In this document: piece after piece, positions 54,201 through 58,090 of the stretch
Numbering within the stretch: position 1 is the stretch's first letter
Layout of the letters: each line of letters starts with the position of its first letter
NCBI GenBank assembly: GCA_946902875.1
Contig: OX336340.1
Span: 22,769,566-22,833,565, forward strand
Source: Nematopogon swammerdamellus
Lineage: Eukaryota > Arthropoda > Insecta > Lepidoptera > Adelidae
Direction of reading: 5' to 3'
DNA length: 64,000 nucleotides
The notes under the pieces: model-generated
Seen by the model: the letters and a program-made list of their open reading frames with translations, nothing else
Told to the model about the DNA's origin: nothing
Database searches by the model: none
Made by a program: the position numbers and the translations under genes

Positions 54201-56635
54201 TTTGGTTGGTTTGGACGAGTGTCCCATACTTCTACACTTGGTGACGAGGATCTGATTATGGAGGCAGGAGGTGGACAGTTGAACTTAAATAAAACAAAAA
54301 TTATGATCAGGATATTTGTTTGAATCCACCCAAGTTAAGGTTTCTGTATTGTCCCGAGAACTGTGTGGCGTTAGGGTGGCTAAAAATGATACGTCGTTAG
54401 CGATACACCACCCAAGTCAACGTTTGAAACGTGCCGAGGACTGTGGCATTAGGGTGGATAAAATTATACGTCGTTAGCGTTTCAACTTCAAGGCTGGGCA
54501 CACCTTGTTGTATGAGAGCCTTGCCCCTCTACATGGACCTCTGGGGGGATCGACTGTTATTGGTCCAGTACTCGTGGGAACAACATGAAAGAAAAAAATT
54601 ATAAAAAAAATCAAACTAAAAACGAGTAAATAAAAAAATTGGTAAAAAAACTTTTAAGTTAAACGGTTTTATTAAAAAAAAAACAGCTGTACAAAAAACT
54701 AGAAAAAAAAATCAGCTATACAAAAACTAGAAAATAATAAGGACACAAACCTGGGCCTTTTTAAGATTTTACGTCTGGGTAAGAAATTGTGCAATACTAG
54801 CGTGCTGTGTTCTCATGTCGGATGCCAAAGGGCACTTTGTGTCGCTGCGTCAGCGGAATAAGTAATAAATTGAGTTAACAGACTAATATAAAAACGTGGG
54901 GCGCATGTTATTACGTATATTATACGCCCCACGTTTTTATATTAGTCTGTTAAAAGTCTCAATTTATTACTTATTCCGCTGACGCAGCGACACAAAGTGC
55001 CCTTTGGCATCCGACATGAGAACACAGCACGCTAGTATTGCACAATTTCTTACCCAGACGTAAAATCTTAAAAAGGCCCAGGTTTGTGTCCTTATTATTT
55101 TCTAGTTTTTGTATAGCTGATTTTTTTTTATAGTTTTTTGTACATCTGGTTTTTTTTAAATAAAACCGTTTAACTTAAAAGTTTTTTTACCTATTTTTTT
55201 TATTATTTGTTGTTATATTTCGGCCATAATATAATAAATAACACATATTCTGTGAAAATTTCAACGGGCTACCTATATTACGGTTCAAGAGATACAGCCC
55301 TCGGACAGACAGACAGACAGACGGCGCGGCGTAGGCTTAGTAATAGGGTCCCATACTCCGGATACGGAACCCTAAAAATAGTACTCAAAAAGTAATAAAT
55401 GCAGATAATGATAAACGAGTAAAGGAAAATAATAAAATAAAAATAGGAAGTTGAAAAATACTTACCAAAATAAAGAATATGTGCAATCCATGCTGATGCA
55501 ATTCCATCGTGCTTCATCGCGAAGTAGCTGGTCTGTATGAGCGCTGTCATTATTTCTGCGAGTTTTCATAATATTTATTTGTAAATATATTGTGCATACA
55601 TACATATCACACACGCAAAATCCCGACAATCGGGGTAAGCAGAGTAATCGATGTTGTGCTGCAAGAACTCTGGTCAATTACAGCACAACACCAACCACCA
55701 CGTTTCGCAAAGTATTCGAACAAGATTCAATCGATCAAGCGCAAGTAAGGCACGAAGACCCACCTGCTGCATGACTCGGTGGAAGTACCGTGCCAAAGTG
55801 AGAGGTGGCGAGCCTATCGCCCTTTAGCACGGCATCTTGTCCTTATTCCTTAGTCGCCTTTTACGACATGCATGGGGAAAGATGCAGTGGGGATATTATT
55901 TTTAAGTACCGGCCCCACACGGCACTAAATATATTGTGCATTTGTTAAAATAATATTCACAATTTACTCTCGCCTTAAATCGTCAGAACGTAGTAAGTAT
56001 GAAACAGTATTCGAGTCTAGAACGATAAACTAGATTCGAGTATTGGGTAAGTAAGCAGGGCGCGCGCACGTCGCGGCCTTCTCGCCAGCCTTTTATTATA
56101 TTCGTAGAAAAGCGACGATAGCGATACATTACAATAAGTATCTATTCTGTTATACAGTGACAAACTATCAGCCGTAACGCCTGATTCTTACAATGAACAG
56201 AATTTGGCCTCAAGCACTGCCGAGTCTGAGAATTTATGAGATACCTACATAAATTCTATATAAAGATACATGCATTTACTTCCTGCATGAACAAATTTTC
56301 TTCTACACTTTTAATTCTTAAATCACAAGAGAGAGAGAGTAAATAATGAAAAACATAAAAAAACCTTATCGTAATGTTTTCGGTTACGCGGTATACTAAT
56401 CAAAGCGACTTAACAGTGTAACAGCGGTAAAAGCCCAAACGAATGTAAAAAATAATTAAGCAACTGTCCACTCACCCTCAGTGTTACCCTTGAATTGGTA
56501 AAGATGTCCTACGAAGGGTAGCTGTGGTTGTCCGGGAATCTTGTCCGCGAGCGCGTACATCCTGCGCCTGCGCAGCCGGTACGCCGCGAACCACGCCGCC
56601 AGCGTCACCGCCACACCCAACAATACCACCAGCAT
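24087..56635 (-). CDS. Cytochrome P450, CYP4 clan, gene A (ten exons, 32.5 kb span)
   Basis: A microsomal monooxygenase that would use NADPH-P450 reductase to oxidise a lipophilic substrate at the ER. Its substrate cannot be read from sequence. Ten exons total about 1.53 kb, for about 510 residues. Visible features are the N-terminal anchor, the [11 protein letters not shown] hinge, WRRRRK (helix C, WxxxR), AGTDTS (helix I oxygen-binding site), KESLR (helix K ExxR), DPDRFCPER and the heme loop [10 protein letters not shown] with the ligand cysteine. All splice phases agree except exon 7 to 8. Domain order and the [15 protein letters not shown] segment resemble lepidopteran CYP340/341-type members of the CYP4 clan; this family call is from memory and uncertain. 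Introns carry nested transposons, so expression is not assured. Confidence 0.85.
24290..24440 (+). mobile_element. SINE fragment (family of 32537-32935)
   Basis: It shares TTACCGCCACACTGAATGAA, GGTCGGTCGAA and CAATGTAGCCGGCACGACCA with 32750-32840. It lies in intron 9 of gene A. Both ends are lost. Confidence 0.6.
25079..25264 (-). CDS. P450 gene A, exon 9 (heme-binding loop)
   Basis: 186 nt, acceptor TGTACAG and donor GTCTGT (a weaker GT donor). It codes [33 protein letters not shown] and [13 protein letters not shown]. The Cys is the proximal heme ligand. GC content is much higher than the surrounding introns. Confidence 0.92.
   Translation of the reverse strand, partial: RRAECCRPGPGCRSASGGRTGTLSTGERTPRSSTPTASVRSATALCTRLPTCPSAQAPGTV
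25265..25824. other. Gene A intron 8
   Basis: AT-rich. An (ATGA)n microsatellite lies at about 25638-25658, and GTGGGATAACAGTAGTCAGT resembles the LINE 3' end at 4115-4135. No gene is present. Confidence 0.5.
25825..25976 (-). CDS. P450 gene A, exon 8 (K-helix)
   Basis: 152 nt, acceptor CCCGTAG and donor GTGAGT. It codes [39 protein letters not shown] and [13 protein letters not shown] is the invariant ExxR. It begins with an unpaired A before the CTG codon, which is what creates the frame problem with exon 7. Confidence 0.88.
26025..26345 (-). pseudogene. Jockey-like LINE 3' tail, minus orientation, in intron 7
   Basis: This is the inverse of 29065-29385, sharing GCGGGTTTGGCGAAGG, GTGTTCCGCGAGAGTATGGC, ATCCGTGGATTGTAGGAGTG and GGCTTGGAGGTGGACTAA. 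It covers only the last part of ORF2 and the 3' end, so it is inert. The two copies in introns 7 and 5 lie in opposite orientation. Confidence 0.7.
26350..26640 (-). mobile_element. SINE-like repeat, second family
   Basis: This is the inverse of 58365-58635, sharing AAAGCACATGCTCCGACCAG, CTGGCTATACTGGACTA, CTGCTATGCGGC, GCCTACCACCTAGTAAGGGG and ACACCGGTTCCGAACGGTGA. The last phrase resembles a B box. It shares a short 'CTTACTxGGTGGTAG' module with the SINE at 32537. Confidence 0.6.
26641..27041. other. Gene A intron 7, unassigned part
   Basis: No gene. 26940-26985 (CTGCCTACCCCATCC, ACAGGCGTGACGGTATGG) matches the tail of the LINE relic at 31637-31668, so it is another tiny LINE 3' end. Confidence 0.5.
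27042..27244 (-). CDS. P450 gene A, exon 7 (I-helix)
   Basis: About 203 nt, acceptor TTTTCAG. It codes [39 protein letters not shown] and [21 protein letters not shown] is the oxygen-activation motif. The obvious 3' border TCA|GTGTTG leaves phase 0, whereas exon 8 needs two preceding bases. The only upstream in-frame GT (AG|GTGTAC at 27058) would remove VYQES. Either the donor is unusual or there is a one-base lesion here. Confidence 0.75.
27465..27937. mobile_element. hAT-type MITE with 8-bp TSD
   Basis: Termini CATAGGCGCCGACTACGTGG and (inverse of the right end) CAGGGGCGCCGACTTTTAGA are inverted repeats. The flanks carry the 8-bp duplication AAAGTGTG at 27457-27464 and 27938-27945, the hAT hallmark. 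The target was a dispersed 'GGTTCCGTA' repeat that resumes at 27946. It has no transposase. The interior contains a nested palindromic piece (CACATTTACACATTCGCAC with its inverse, 27625-27755) and an RTE-like tail (CATATGTCCAGCAGTGGACG, 27833-27852). Confidence 0.85.
28078..28496 (+). repeat. Dispersed 'GGTTCCGTA' family repeat, nearly complete
   Basis: It runs from AGGGTTCCGTATCCGGTACG, through (CTGT)n at 28135-28170 and CTCTTGAACCGTAATAGG, to ACGGAACCCTCGGTGCGCGA, ACTCGCACTTGGCCGG and a T-run. No internal coding sequence. It is the clearest full copy in the window. Confidence 0.75.
28790..29385 (+). pseudogene. Jockey-like LINE 3' end in gene A intron 6
   Basis: It codes [20 protein letters not shown], then [10 protein letters not shown], a stop (TAG at 28982-28984) and [10 protein letters not shown], typical thumb-region sequence of Jockey RTs. 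Later parts are frameshifted and end with GCCACCCAATTCGGAAGCAA before an A-run. It is 5'-truncated. Confidence 0.7.
29434..29503 (-). CDS. P450 gene A, exon 6
   Basis: A small 70-nt exon, acceptor AATTACAG and donor GTAAGT. It codes [20 protein letters not shown] then QNY, the charged G-H loop typical of CYP4-clan proteins. Too short to be recognised by ORF length alone; supported by phase at both ends. Confidence 0.85.
29747..29943 (-). CDS. P450 gene A, exon 5
   Basis: 197 nt: [40 protein letters not shown] and a [11 protein letters not shown] end (helices D-G region). The acceptor is TCCACAG and the donor GTGAGT. Phase 1 in, phase 0 out. Confidence 0.9.
29944..30671 (-). other. Gene A intron 4, resident sequence
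   Basis: No gene. 30490-30671 is the part duplicated at 9173-9460. Resident intron sequence resumes after the LINE insertion at about 31679. Confidence 0.55.
30672..31678 (+). pseudogene. LINE 3' end split by a hAT MITE
   Basis: 30690-30934 codes [40 protein letters not shown] and GRVGKGRP. After the MITE (30935-31478) and one target duplication, the frame continues [30 protein letters not shown] and [13 protein letters not shown]. It ends in TATGTATGTACAT. Because the same resident intron lacks it at 9460, it inserted after the duplication of intron 4. Clade uncertain. Confidence 0.8.
30935..31478. mobile_element. hAT-type MITE, 544 bp, 8-bp TSD CCCTAGAC
   Basis: Terminal inverted repeats CATAGATTCCCAAAGTGGTC and (inverse of right end) CAGAGGTTCCCAAACTTG are flanked by CCCTAGAC at 30927-30934 and 31479-31486. 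Removing the element plus one duplication restores the LINE reading frame [10 protein letters not shown], an independent check on the borders. There is no transposase ORF; it would depend on a hAT transposase from elsewhere. Confidence 0.9.
31806..31991 (-). CDS. P450 gene A, exon 4
   Basis: 186 nt from acceptor TTGCAG to donor GTATC. It codes [34 protein letters not shown] and [21 protein letters not shown] supplies the helix-C W and R that contact the heme propionate. Its last 15 nt and the donor are duplicated at 9610-9625. Confidence 0.9.
32170..32425 (+). repeat. Dispersed 'GGTTCCGTA' family repeat, 5' part
   Basis: It starts TAGATTTCCGTATCCCGTAC, then (CCGT)n at 32217-32242, CTGTATCTCTTGAACCGTAA and TTTTCACAGAATATGTGTTA. 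The usual end occurs separately at 33120-33170 (ACGGAAACCTCC, CGCGAGTAAAACTCGCACTT). The SINE at 32537-32935 lies between the two parts. Confidence 0.65.
32537..32935 (+). mobile_element. tRNA/5S-rRNA chimeric SINE, longest copy
   Basis: The 5' end reads GCCTCGATAGCTCAGTGGTG, like a tRNA acceptor/D-arm with an A box. Next comes GTTAAGCAACG and, at 32622-32641, GTCAGTACTTGGATGGGTGA, which is nearly the conserved 3' half of eukaryotic 5S rRNA. A B-box-like GAGGTTCGGAATCC follows at 32665-32678. The body carries the TACCACCGCACTGAATGAA and GTAGCCGGCACG core and ends in an A-run. Partial relatives lie at 2633, 24290 and 57180. Pol III transcription is inferred from the boxes; mobilisation would need a LINE enzyme. 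Confidence 0.7.
33289..33850 (-). repeat. Dispersed 'GGTTCCGTA' family repeat, inverted
   Basis: It opens with the inverse of the usual end (AAATCGGTCAAGTGCCAGTC, GAACTCGCGTGG) and closes with GAGATACGGAACCCTAAAAA. 33245-33290 carries ACACACGTTAAACTTATAAC and TTTTTTCGTCGGGGGTTAAA, the inverse of the head of the minisatellite locus at 59887. Confidence 0.65.
34360..36165 (+). repeat. 130-bp minisatellite, about 14 copies
   Basis: Units begin near GGTGACGAGGGTCTGATGAT and contain GGAGTCAGGAGGTGTACAGT, then CAACCGTTACTAGTAACC, CTCGAGTTTGGGCTCATTTG and TCCCATACTTCTACCAATAC. GTTACTAGTAAC is a perfect 12-bp palindrome in every unit. Because 130 is not a multiple of 3, each unit gives the same 77-residue ORF spanning two units; this is a repeat artefact, not a protein family. 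Two-unit variants (G/T at the TGTACAGT site) alternate in places. Confidence 0.95.
36200..36530 (+). pseudogene. PIF1-like helicase C-terminus (dead fragment)
   Basis: It codes [39 protein letters not shown], then a TAG stop at 36340 and a one-base loss. The frame then continues [31 protein letters not shown] and a [12 protein letters not shown] end. [15 protein letters not shown] and QAYVALSRV are helicase motifs V-VI of PIF1/Helitron-type DNA helicases. Only the last 110 codons are present, so no activity is expected. Confidence 0.75.
36586..37113. repeat. Large near-perfect palindrome, about 264-bp arms
   Basis: The left arm begins AAAAAAACTTTTAAGTTAAA and the right arm ends with its inverse. 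Internal pairs include GTGCTGTCTTCTCATGTCGG / CCGACATGAGAAGACAGCAC and TCGCTGCGTCAGCGGAATAA / TTATTCCGCTGACGCAGCGA. The centre is ACGTGGGGCGTATGTTATTA followed by the inverse. Arms differ at very few sites. A second copy lies at 54641-55191. Confidence 0.95.
37460..37570 (-). CDS. P450 gene A, exon 3
   Basis: 111 nt: [20 protein letters not shown] followed by [16 protein letters not shown], i.e. helix B and the B-C loop ending just before helix C. The acceptor is TTCACAG and the donor GTGAGT. It is separated from exon 2 by about 18 kb of nested mobile DNA. Confidence 0.9.
37706..37831 (+). repeat. Dispersed 'GGTTCCGTA' repeat, left part (split by BEL)
   Basis: It begins AGGGTTCCGTACCTCAAAGG, has (TGTC)n at 37760-37778, then AAGACCCTTTTTCTCAGTAA and CTTCTAAATCAACGCAATC. 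It continues after the BEL element at 51849, where the same phrases recur in a 312-bp tandem array. Confidence 0.7.
37832..38166 (-). repeat. BEL 3' LTR
   Basis: 335 bp. It is identical by eye to the other LTR apart from 4 extra bases near 38152-38157 (AGGAGGAAACG versus AGGAACG). GC-rich GGCGACGAAACGCGGCGACG lies in its middle. Confidence 0.95.
38167..38180 (-). promoter_or_regulatory. BEL polypurine tract
   Basis: On the minus strand CGGGAGGGAGTA sits directly before the 3' LTR (TGTTGG). This is the expected place and composition for plus-strand DNA priming. Confidence 0.7.
38443..40797 (-). pseudogene. BEL pol, 3' part: end of RT connection, RNase H, integrase
   Basis: 784 codons in one frame from the LINE junction to the stop at 38443. 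It starts PVTDSFSY, then [20 protein letters not shown] (typical BEL/Pao). RNase H follows with [19 protein letters not shown] and [15 protein letters not shown]. The integrase zinc region has a [10 protein letters not shown] histidine pair and CVTCYKNKP. The catalytic core shows [21 protein letters not shown] and [13 protein letters not shown] (D, D, E). The frame itself is intact; it is cut off from its start only by the LINE. Confidence 0.92.
40798..41236 (-). other. LINE 3' UTR and tail
   Basis: It includes the AAGAAGAACTGACAAACAAA motif and CCTACGCTTGGACATGTCG. A short plus-strand ORF (41018-41260) is also present in the 3699 copy, but only because the DNA is the same; I do not regard it as a gene. 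It ends in short CAATAAA repeats, not poly(A). Confidence 0.8.
41237..44158 (-). CDS. LINE ORF2: APE endonuclease and reverse transcriptase
   Basis: 973 residues. The endonuclease occupies about 30-260: [33 protein letters not shown] and [12 protein letters not shown] motifs follow: [50 protein letters not shown] (block A), [20 protein letters not shown] (block B) and MFADDISVV (block C, near residue 694). The thumb and a C-terminal helical region end at DRNFI. It nicks chromosomal DNA and reverse-transcribes the element RNA there. The start ATG lies inside the end of ORF1, overlapping as ATGTTAA. No frame damage is visible. Confidence 0.93.
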   Translation of the reverse strand: MLTSVLSGRDSFETKLNSPKHCHLLKNKSNCKNKLVISHQNVQGLRGKNLLLELVLKENQIDVYCVTESWIDCNELSTQCINNYSIISSSHRKNFIRGGTLILVKNGHKAKNRLDVVKMSIEKEFEISCIEMDSIFIVSVYRSPCGNMQSFINKLEECLCKLNTNNNKLIIVCGDFNIKFPLEEGGQHELSDLMDSFLLRQTIFQYTRVTDSCSSCIDNIFTDCKLLDSKVFSGILSDHYAQLISINYSTSKNTVSGRMKRISNKGQINALNLHLQSEFQGNNIYSFKDFFNIFIRYLDKHLPLKRICVNNKKTFADWATPAIVISKDKLFHLYDLLKVNNNPDLRSYVTRYSKIFKQVTIKAKQLFLKNKIMNSDNKIKMAWNIIKEETGKSKDCNTKLELKIGSEIISDNTAIANHVNKFFSTIAHNTTQSLKASKEVSLNYLKSFIPRNSESAKFASVTYLETERVIKDLKSKRSLDLWSLSPVLLKSVTSVIGPLTDIVNDCLENGIFPDSLKVAKVIPLYKKGCHNNVENYRPVSILPVFSKVFEKILEKRLIKFLTDNELLNCKQFGFRKGLSTGDAIASMVKSILTSLDNSQHTYGIFCDLSKAFDCVNHEILLMKLEHYGIRDNELRIFQSYLENRAQICDVNGLKSNVESITMGVPQGSILGPLLFLIYVNDISSCITDDIEMVMFADDISVVLKNNDISKLRESFLTVLESLKSWFECNNLLLNVNKTNIMHFALGTHRRNNNDSILKTADNLSLNLANELTFLGVIFDKSFTWKAHINSLAGKLSSACYAIKKIKELGGTHAAKTVYHAYFESIMSYGLMFWGNAADSNRIFLLQKRALRYILNMKTRDTCRTAFGEIGVMTLPSAYVYQNICYARKYIHDSSLNSDNHNYDTRGKNNVQLIRHRLAKTTKSFICNSVRFYNKLSPNIKQLDDNNFKRRIKIMLIEKSYYSIKDALTDRNFI
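44152..45813 (-). CDS. LINE ORF1: coiled coil plus SGNH-esterase-like domain
   Basis: 553 residues, possibly starting at a later Met (for example MASESDERL, about residue 28), since the first residues are hydrophobic. Residues about 30-205 are heptad-rich ([19 protein letters not shown], a [15 protein letters not shown] segment), a likely trimeric coiled coil. A Pro/Ser/Thr-rich linker and a [15 protein letters not shown] basic patch follow. Residues about 365-510 look like the SGNH/GDSL-type domain found in CR1-group ORF1 proteins: [30 protein letters not shown]. The usual GDS serine appears as GDE, so catalysis is doubtful. Role: RNA binding and packaging (family knowledge). Confidence 0.85.
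   Translation of the reverse strand: MSCYLLWFLLTELTFFFMRTRSGARAAMASESDERLQSLLQQTEELRELNERLLTEQDDNSAAFENVLADNARLKALLAKKERCLAELQESEEKCMDMIYWYENNQKEFEKVLDSNNALHKELLEVRINKDSSCLYSYDGTAEELREVRDQLNIERKQNVALRKDVAEKNSVIRDQSLRLTELEAAVRCSASAHSTTPRRARCPSPCPAVECVVILDTPVDRQTVSPQESPRHTPPSTEPLLSPIPPTAMRSSEPPAAASTSSAAATPPPSRIAHSVETTTSGGKSSKKRKGKGKKKTAAKEPRSAVGKGKGRHGKQPVPRVCVTEPEIPTAPLPRTTTTVPTPPPTLVHSSCAKPARRIVILGDELALNMGRTFHESRQSSDTVSTTCKPAASITDIIKDLPRQVSKLDEKDIVILLVGGAETNTDTVAYHSCVKYAVEVCNAAKVTIFISSLLYVPTRLHDSHRINTAAHRSNHLVYMLTRSVPNTIYIDVNGLGKSCYALDGRINSMGRKLIHSNVQNCNLSMKKSNLHFVELVNNNPKDKPIESNSFLC
45814..46964 (-). promoter_or_regulatory. LINE 5' UTR with presumptive internal promoter
   Basis: 1.15 kb of non-coding sequence before ORF1. 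It is A/T-rich next to ORF1 and more GC-rich at 46240-46640. LINEs of this group carry their promoter here; I cannot point to specific elements. The 5' terminus reads ATTGGAGTGGCAACACTGCG. Confidence 0.55.
46965..49874 (-). pseudogene. BEL gag-protease-RT, 5' part of gag-pol
   Basis: 970 codons from ATG at 49872-49874 to the LINE junction. Gag begins [20 protein letters not shown], and [12 protein letters not shown] is typical of BEL/Pao capsid. Two knuckles occur near residue 378: [14 protein letters not shown] (CX2CX4HX4C) and [10 protein letters not shown]. Protease follows near 487 with [11 protein letters not shown] (DSA where DSG/DTG is common). RT contains [34 protein letters not shown] and IYVDDVVTG (residue about 895). 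The reading frame is undamaged up to the insertion. The upstream long frame that continues into the LINE to 46884 is fortuitous. Confidence 0.92.
49875..51512 (-). other. BEL 5' leader with diverged internal repeats
   Basis: 1.64 kb between the 5' LTR and the gag ATG, with no ORF. A phrase like CACGAGGCGTAACTTTAGTC followed some 20 nt later by CATCTACGAATGA recurs at about 50310, 50462, 50838 and (more diverged) 50972. Function unknown; packaging or promoter roles are possible. Confidence 0.6.
51495..51512 (-). other. BEL candidate primer-binding site
   Basis: Directly inside the 5' LTR the minus strand reads TTTGGTCATTCTACGCC. A TGG near the LTR edge is expected for a tRNA 3' end (CCA). I could not identify the tRNA. 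Confidence 0.4.
51513..51843 (-). promoter_or_regulatory. BEL 5' LTR
   Basis: 331 bp, the transcription-start-bearing LTR in minus orientation. It is flanked outside by the CAATC target duplication. Near-identity to the 3' LTR indicates little time since insertion. Confidence 0.93.
51849..51893. repeat. Two adjacent short palindromes next to the BEL target site
   Basis: CTAGATAATATCTAG (7-bp arms) is followed 5 nt later by TGGGTGTATCTA-G-TAGATACACCCA (12-bp perfect arms). They lie between the target duplication and the first 312-bp unit. Confidence 0.85.
51849..53172 (+). repeat. Dispersed repeat, right part, with 312-bp tandem array
   Basis: AAACCTATAG recurs at about 51932, 52246, 52563 and 52876. 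Each is followed by a GTAAGAAGCAAGGTCT phrase, CCCTTTTTCTCAG, CTTCTAAAT and AGATACGG. That gives about 3.5 units of roughly 312 bp. It ends at 53130-53172 with ACGGAACCCCCGGTGCGCGA, CAACTCGCACTTGCCGAC and a T-run, the normal end of the dispersed family. With 37706-37831 it forms one repeat into which BEL inserted. Confidence 0.8.
53338..54285 (+). repeat. 130-bp minisatellite, about 7 copies
   Basis: Same unit as 34360-36165, with the GTTACTAGTAAC palindrome and CTCGAGTTTGGGCTC. One unit (53733) has a 3-bp deletion, and the last is shortened by 9 bp. 77-residue ORFs recur as at the first locus and are artefacts. Confidence 0.95.
54320..54490 (+). repeat. Two-copy tandem repeat of about 80 bp
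   Basis: CCACCCAAGTTAAGG ... GTTAGGGTGGCTAAAA-TGATACGTCGTTAGCG is followed by CCACCCAAGTCAACG ... ATTAGGGTGGATAAAATTATACGTCGTTAGCG. It is not present at the other two minisatellite loci. Confidence 0.75.
54641..55191. repeat. Large palindrome, second copy
   Basis: Arms of about 270 bp, homologous to 36586-37113 (GTGTCGCTGCGTCAGCGGAA / TTCCGCTGACGCAGCGACAC; centre GTGGGGCGCATGTTATTACG). Arms here differ slightly in A/T-run length and by a small deletion near 54866 (GAGTTAACAG versus GAGACTTTTAACAG). Confidence 0.95.
55203..55376 (-). repeat. Dispersed 'GGTTCCGTA' family repeat, inverted
   Basis: It contains ATTCTGTGAAAATTTCAACG, CGGTTCAAGAGATACAGCCC, a (CAGA)n run, then TAGTAATAGGGTCCCATACT and ATACGGAACCCTAAAAA. 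It is the inverse of 16385-16540. Confidence 0.7.
55466..55555 (-). CDS. P450 gene A, exon 2
   Basis: 90 nt, acceptor CTCGCAG and donor GTAAGT. It codes [20 protein letters not shown] then AWIAHILYF. It differs from gene B exon 2 at only a few codons (L-I for L-R, A for V, A for G). Joined to exon 1 it gives a Glu across the junction, and to exon 3 a Val. Confidence 0.85.
55598..55925 (-). mobile_element. 328-bp retro-insert with 16-bp TSD in gene A intron 1
   Basis: Direct repeats TAAATATATTGTGCAT at 55582-55597 and 55926-55941 flank it. Gene B has a single uninterrupted copy of this intron region (about 3390-3410). On the minus strand it starts GTGCCGTGTGGGGCCGG, contains CATGTCGTAAAAGGCGACTA, and ends in a TATGTATGT-type microsatellite. 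The long TSD and tail indicate LINE-mediated insertion. It resembles 5'-truncated CR1/Zenon-type LINEs or a SINE built on their 3' end (from memory). Confidence 0.8.
56476..56635 (-). CDS. P450 gene A, exon 1
   Basis: 53 codons plus 1 nt. The ATG is at 56633-56635, and an in-frame GTG two codons upstream is not needed. The donor is GTGAGT from 56475. It encodes a short hydrophobic anchor, [15 protein letters not shown], and the hinge [11 protein letters not shown]. It matches gene B exon 1 closely except for a five-residue shorter anchor. Confidence 0.9.
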
Positions 56636-57179
56636 TCTCACTCTGTCTCACTTAACACTGTTTTATTATTAATCCGTTTTTATTTAATAAGCTATTATAA
56701 TACATTGTGAATTATTAATTTGTAAAAAATATTGTTATGTATTTATTAATTTGTAATTATTAATTATTAATTTAGTTTATTAATTAGTATGTAATTATAA
56801 ATTTGTAAAAAAATACACGGTAAATGACACAGAGAAGCCGAAAATGTATGTAAATGTGAATTCCTCGCGAGCCAGATGTTTTCTAGTGCATCGGATTCGT
56901 AGATAATAAAGCTTATAAAACTTAAATAAATAGTATTATTTAAATTTATTTGATCTTCCTTTTCATTTATTTGTATTTTATATTTTTACTTTTATTGCTC
57001 CGTTTCGTTTTTCCTGATTTATACTATTTGTTTATGCTGTTCCATCACAGACCTGACTGACTGACTCTCGTGTTCGCCTGCGTGAGAAAATCTTTTCTAA
57101 TTATTACTTATTTGTGCTATATTTATACTTCCTTACTTTATACTTACTTGCTATTAAGGGGCCAAAGCAAGCATTGATA
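56636..57179. other. Upstream region of gene A, AT-rich
   Basis: Presumptive promoter region of gene A. 56690-56820 is almost pure TTAATTTGTAATTAT-type low-complexity DNA. No TATA or initiator could be assigned. It is unrelated to the upstream region of gene B. Confidence 0.5.
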
Positions 57180-57330
57180 TTATAAACCTAGTCGGAACTA
57201 TAGTAGTATCCGACCGAAGGGAAAGTAGTACTGACGTGGCACCAAGTTCACCCGGTGTTATGGGCTGACATCGCGGATGTTGTAGGTGATGTAGCCAACC
57301 GTGACAGAGTCCATAAAAAAAATAAAAAAA
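57180..57330 (+). mobile_element. SINE 3' fragment (family of 32537)
   Basis: It matches 32835-32930: CTGACGTGGCACCAAGTTCA, CCGGTGTTATGGGCTGACAT, GTTGTAGGTGATGTAGCCAA and an A-run tail. It is immediately followed by the palindrome at 57333. Confidence 0.7.
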
Positions 57331-57332
57331 TA

Positions 57333-57389
57333 AAACGGTCCTGGCAGGTCGGGCAATAAAGTTTATTGCCCGACCTGCCAGGACCGTTT
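57333..57389. repeat. Perfect 57-bp palindrome (28-bp arms, 1-nt centre)
   Basis: The left arm starts AAACGGTCCTGGCAGG and ends GGGCAATAAA. After a single G the right arm is its exact inverse complement. GC-rich arms in an AT-rich setting. Outside it, TATAGTAGTATC (57201-57212) and GATACTACTATA (57391-57402) are also inverse, enclosing the SINE fragment and palindrome. Confidence 0.92.
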
Positions 57390-58090
57390 GATACTACTAT
57401 AATATATACTACTATATATTATATAGGGTTTCAATGCCGAGGGTTTCAGGATAGGTAGATAGGATAGATATCATATACTACACTGCGAACGAGATGCACG
57501 GAAGAATACGTCAGTGAAGAATCAATAAATCTTTAATCGAACGCACAATATTTAATGAAAGTACCACGGAAAGTACCTACTAAAATACATTTTAATTCGA
57601 TAGGGAAGTGTATTTATGACTAATATGTAAAATTATATGACGTTATTTTTATTTTATTTATTATATTAAGATGCTGAACGAAATTTCAGAATATGTATAA
57701 TCCGAATCTTATAATTTTCGAGAGCATAATACATATTTCGCGATTGTTTTTCATTAGATCCAAATAAATCTAATTTCGTTTAAAAATGTTCCTTGGATGC
57801 AGTTTATCTTGTAATTTTGTCTAACAATAAACTCACATTGTTATTGCTGCTCCTTAACGATTGTATGTATGTATTAGTGTGATGCCTTTTGTTCTTTATT
57901 TCACATTTTCAAAATTTTCTATTAATTTTACATATATTATACAAGTATTAAAAATACAAAGTAATAAAAATACACAAAATTAATAAAAAAATTACAATTA
58001 AATTAGTGTGATGCCTTTTGTTTTTATTACAATAACATAATAATTATACGCATTACTTACTAAACGTTATTGCTATTTTTATAAATTTCT
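57390..58090. other. Non-coding AT-rich stretch
   Basis: A short phrase TTAGTGTGATGCCTTTTGTT is present twice (57875-57895 and 58004-58024), about 129 bp apart. Otherwise nothing recognisable. Confidence 0.5.

Larger units (their letters stand above)
53177..55191. mobile_element. Second copy of the minisatellite-palindrome unit
   Basis: It begins TTAAACGGTTTTATTTAGC at 53178 and the same leader as 34193-34360, ACTTCTACTGAACCGATTTT and TTTGCACACACATTGAGTTC. It ends with the palindrome whose last bases are the inverse (AATAAAACCGTTTAACTTAA). The helicase fragment of the first copy is absent. Unlike the first, it is not inside CAGGGTGTATC TIRs but between pieces of the dispersed repeat family. 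This suggests mobility of the inner unit itself. Confidence 0.65.

Noticed and set aside
56636..56641. GTG two codons upstream of the gene A ATG as the start
   Set aside because: Eukaryotic P450 translation would use ATG; the ATG at 56633-56635 aligns with gene B's start.
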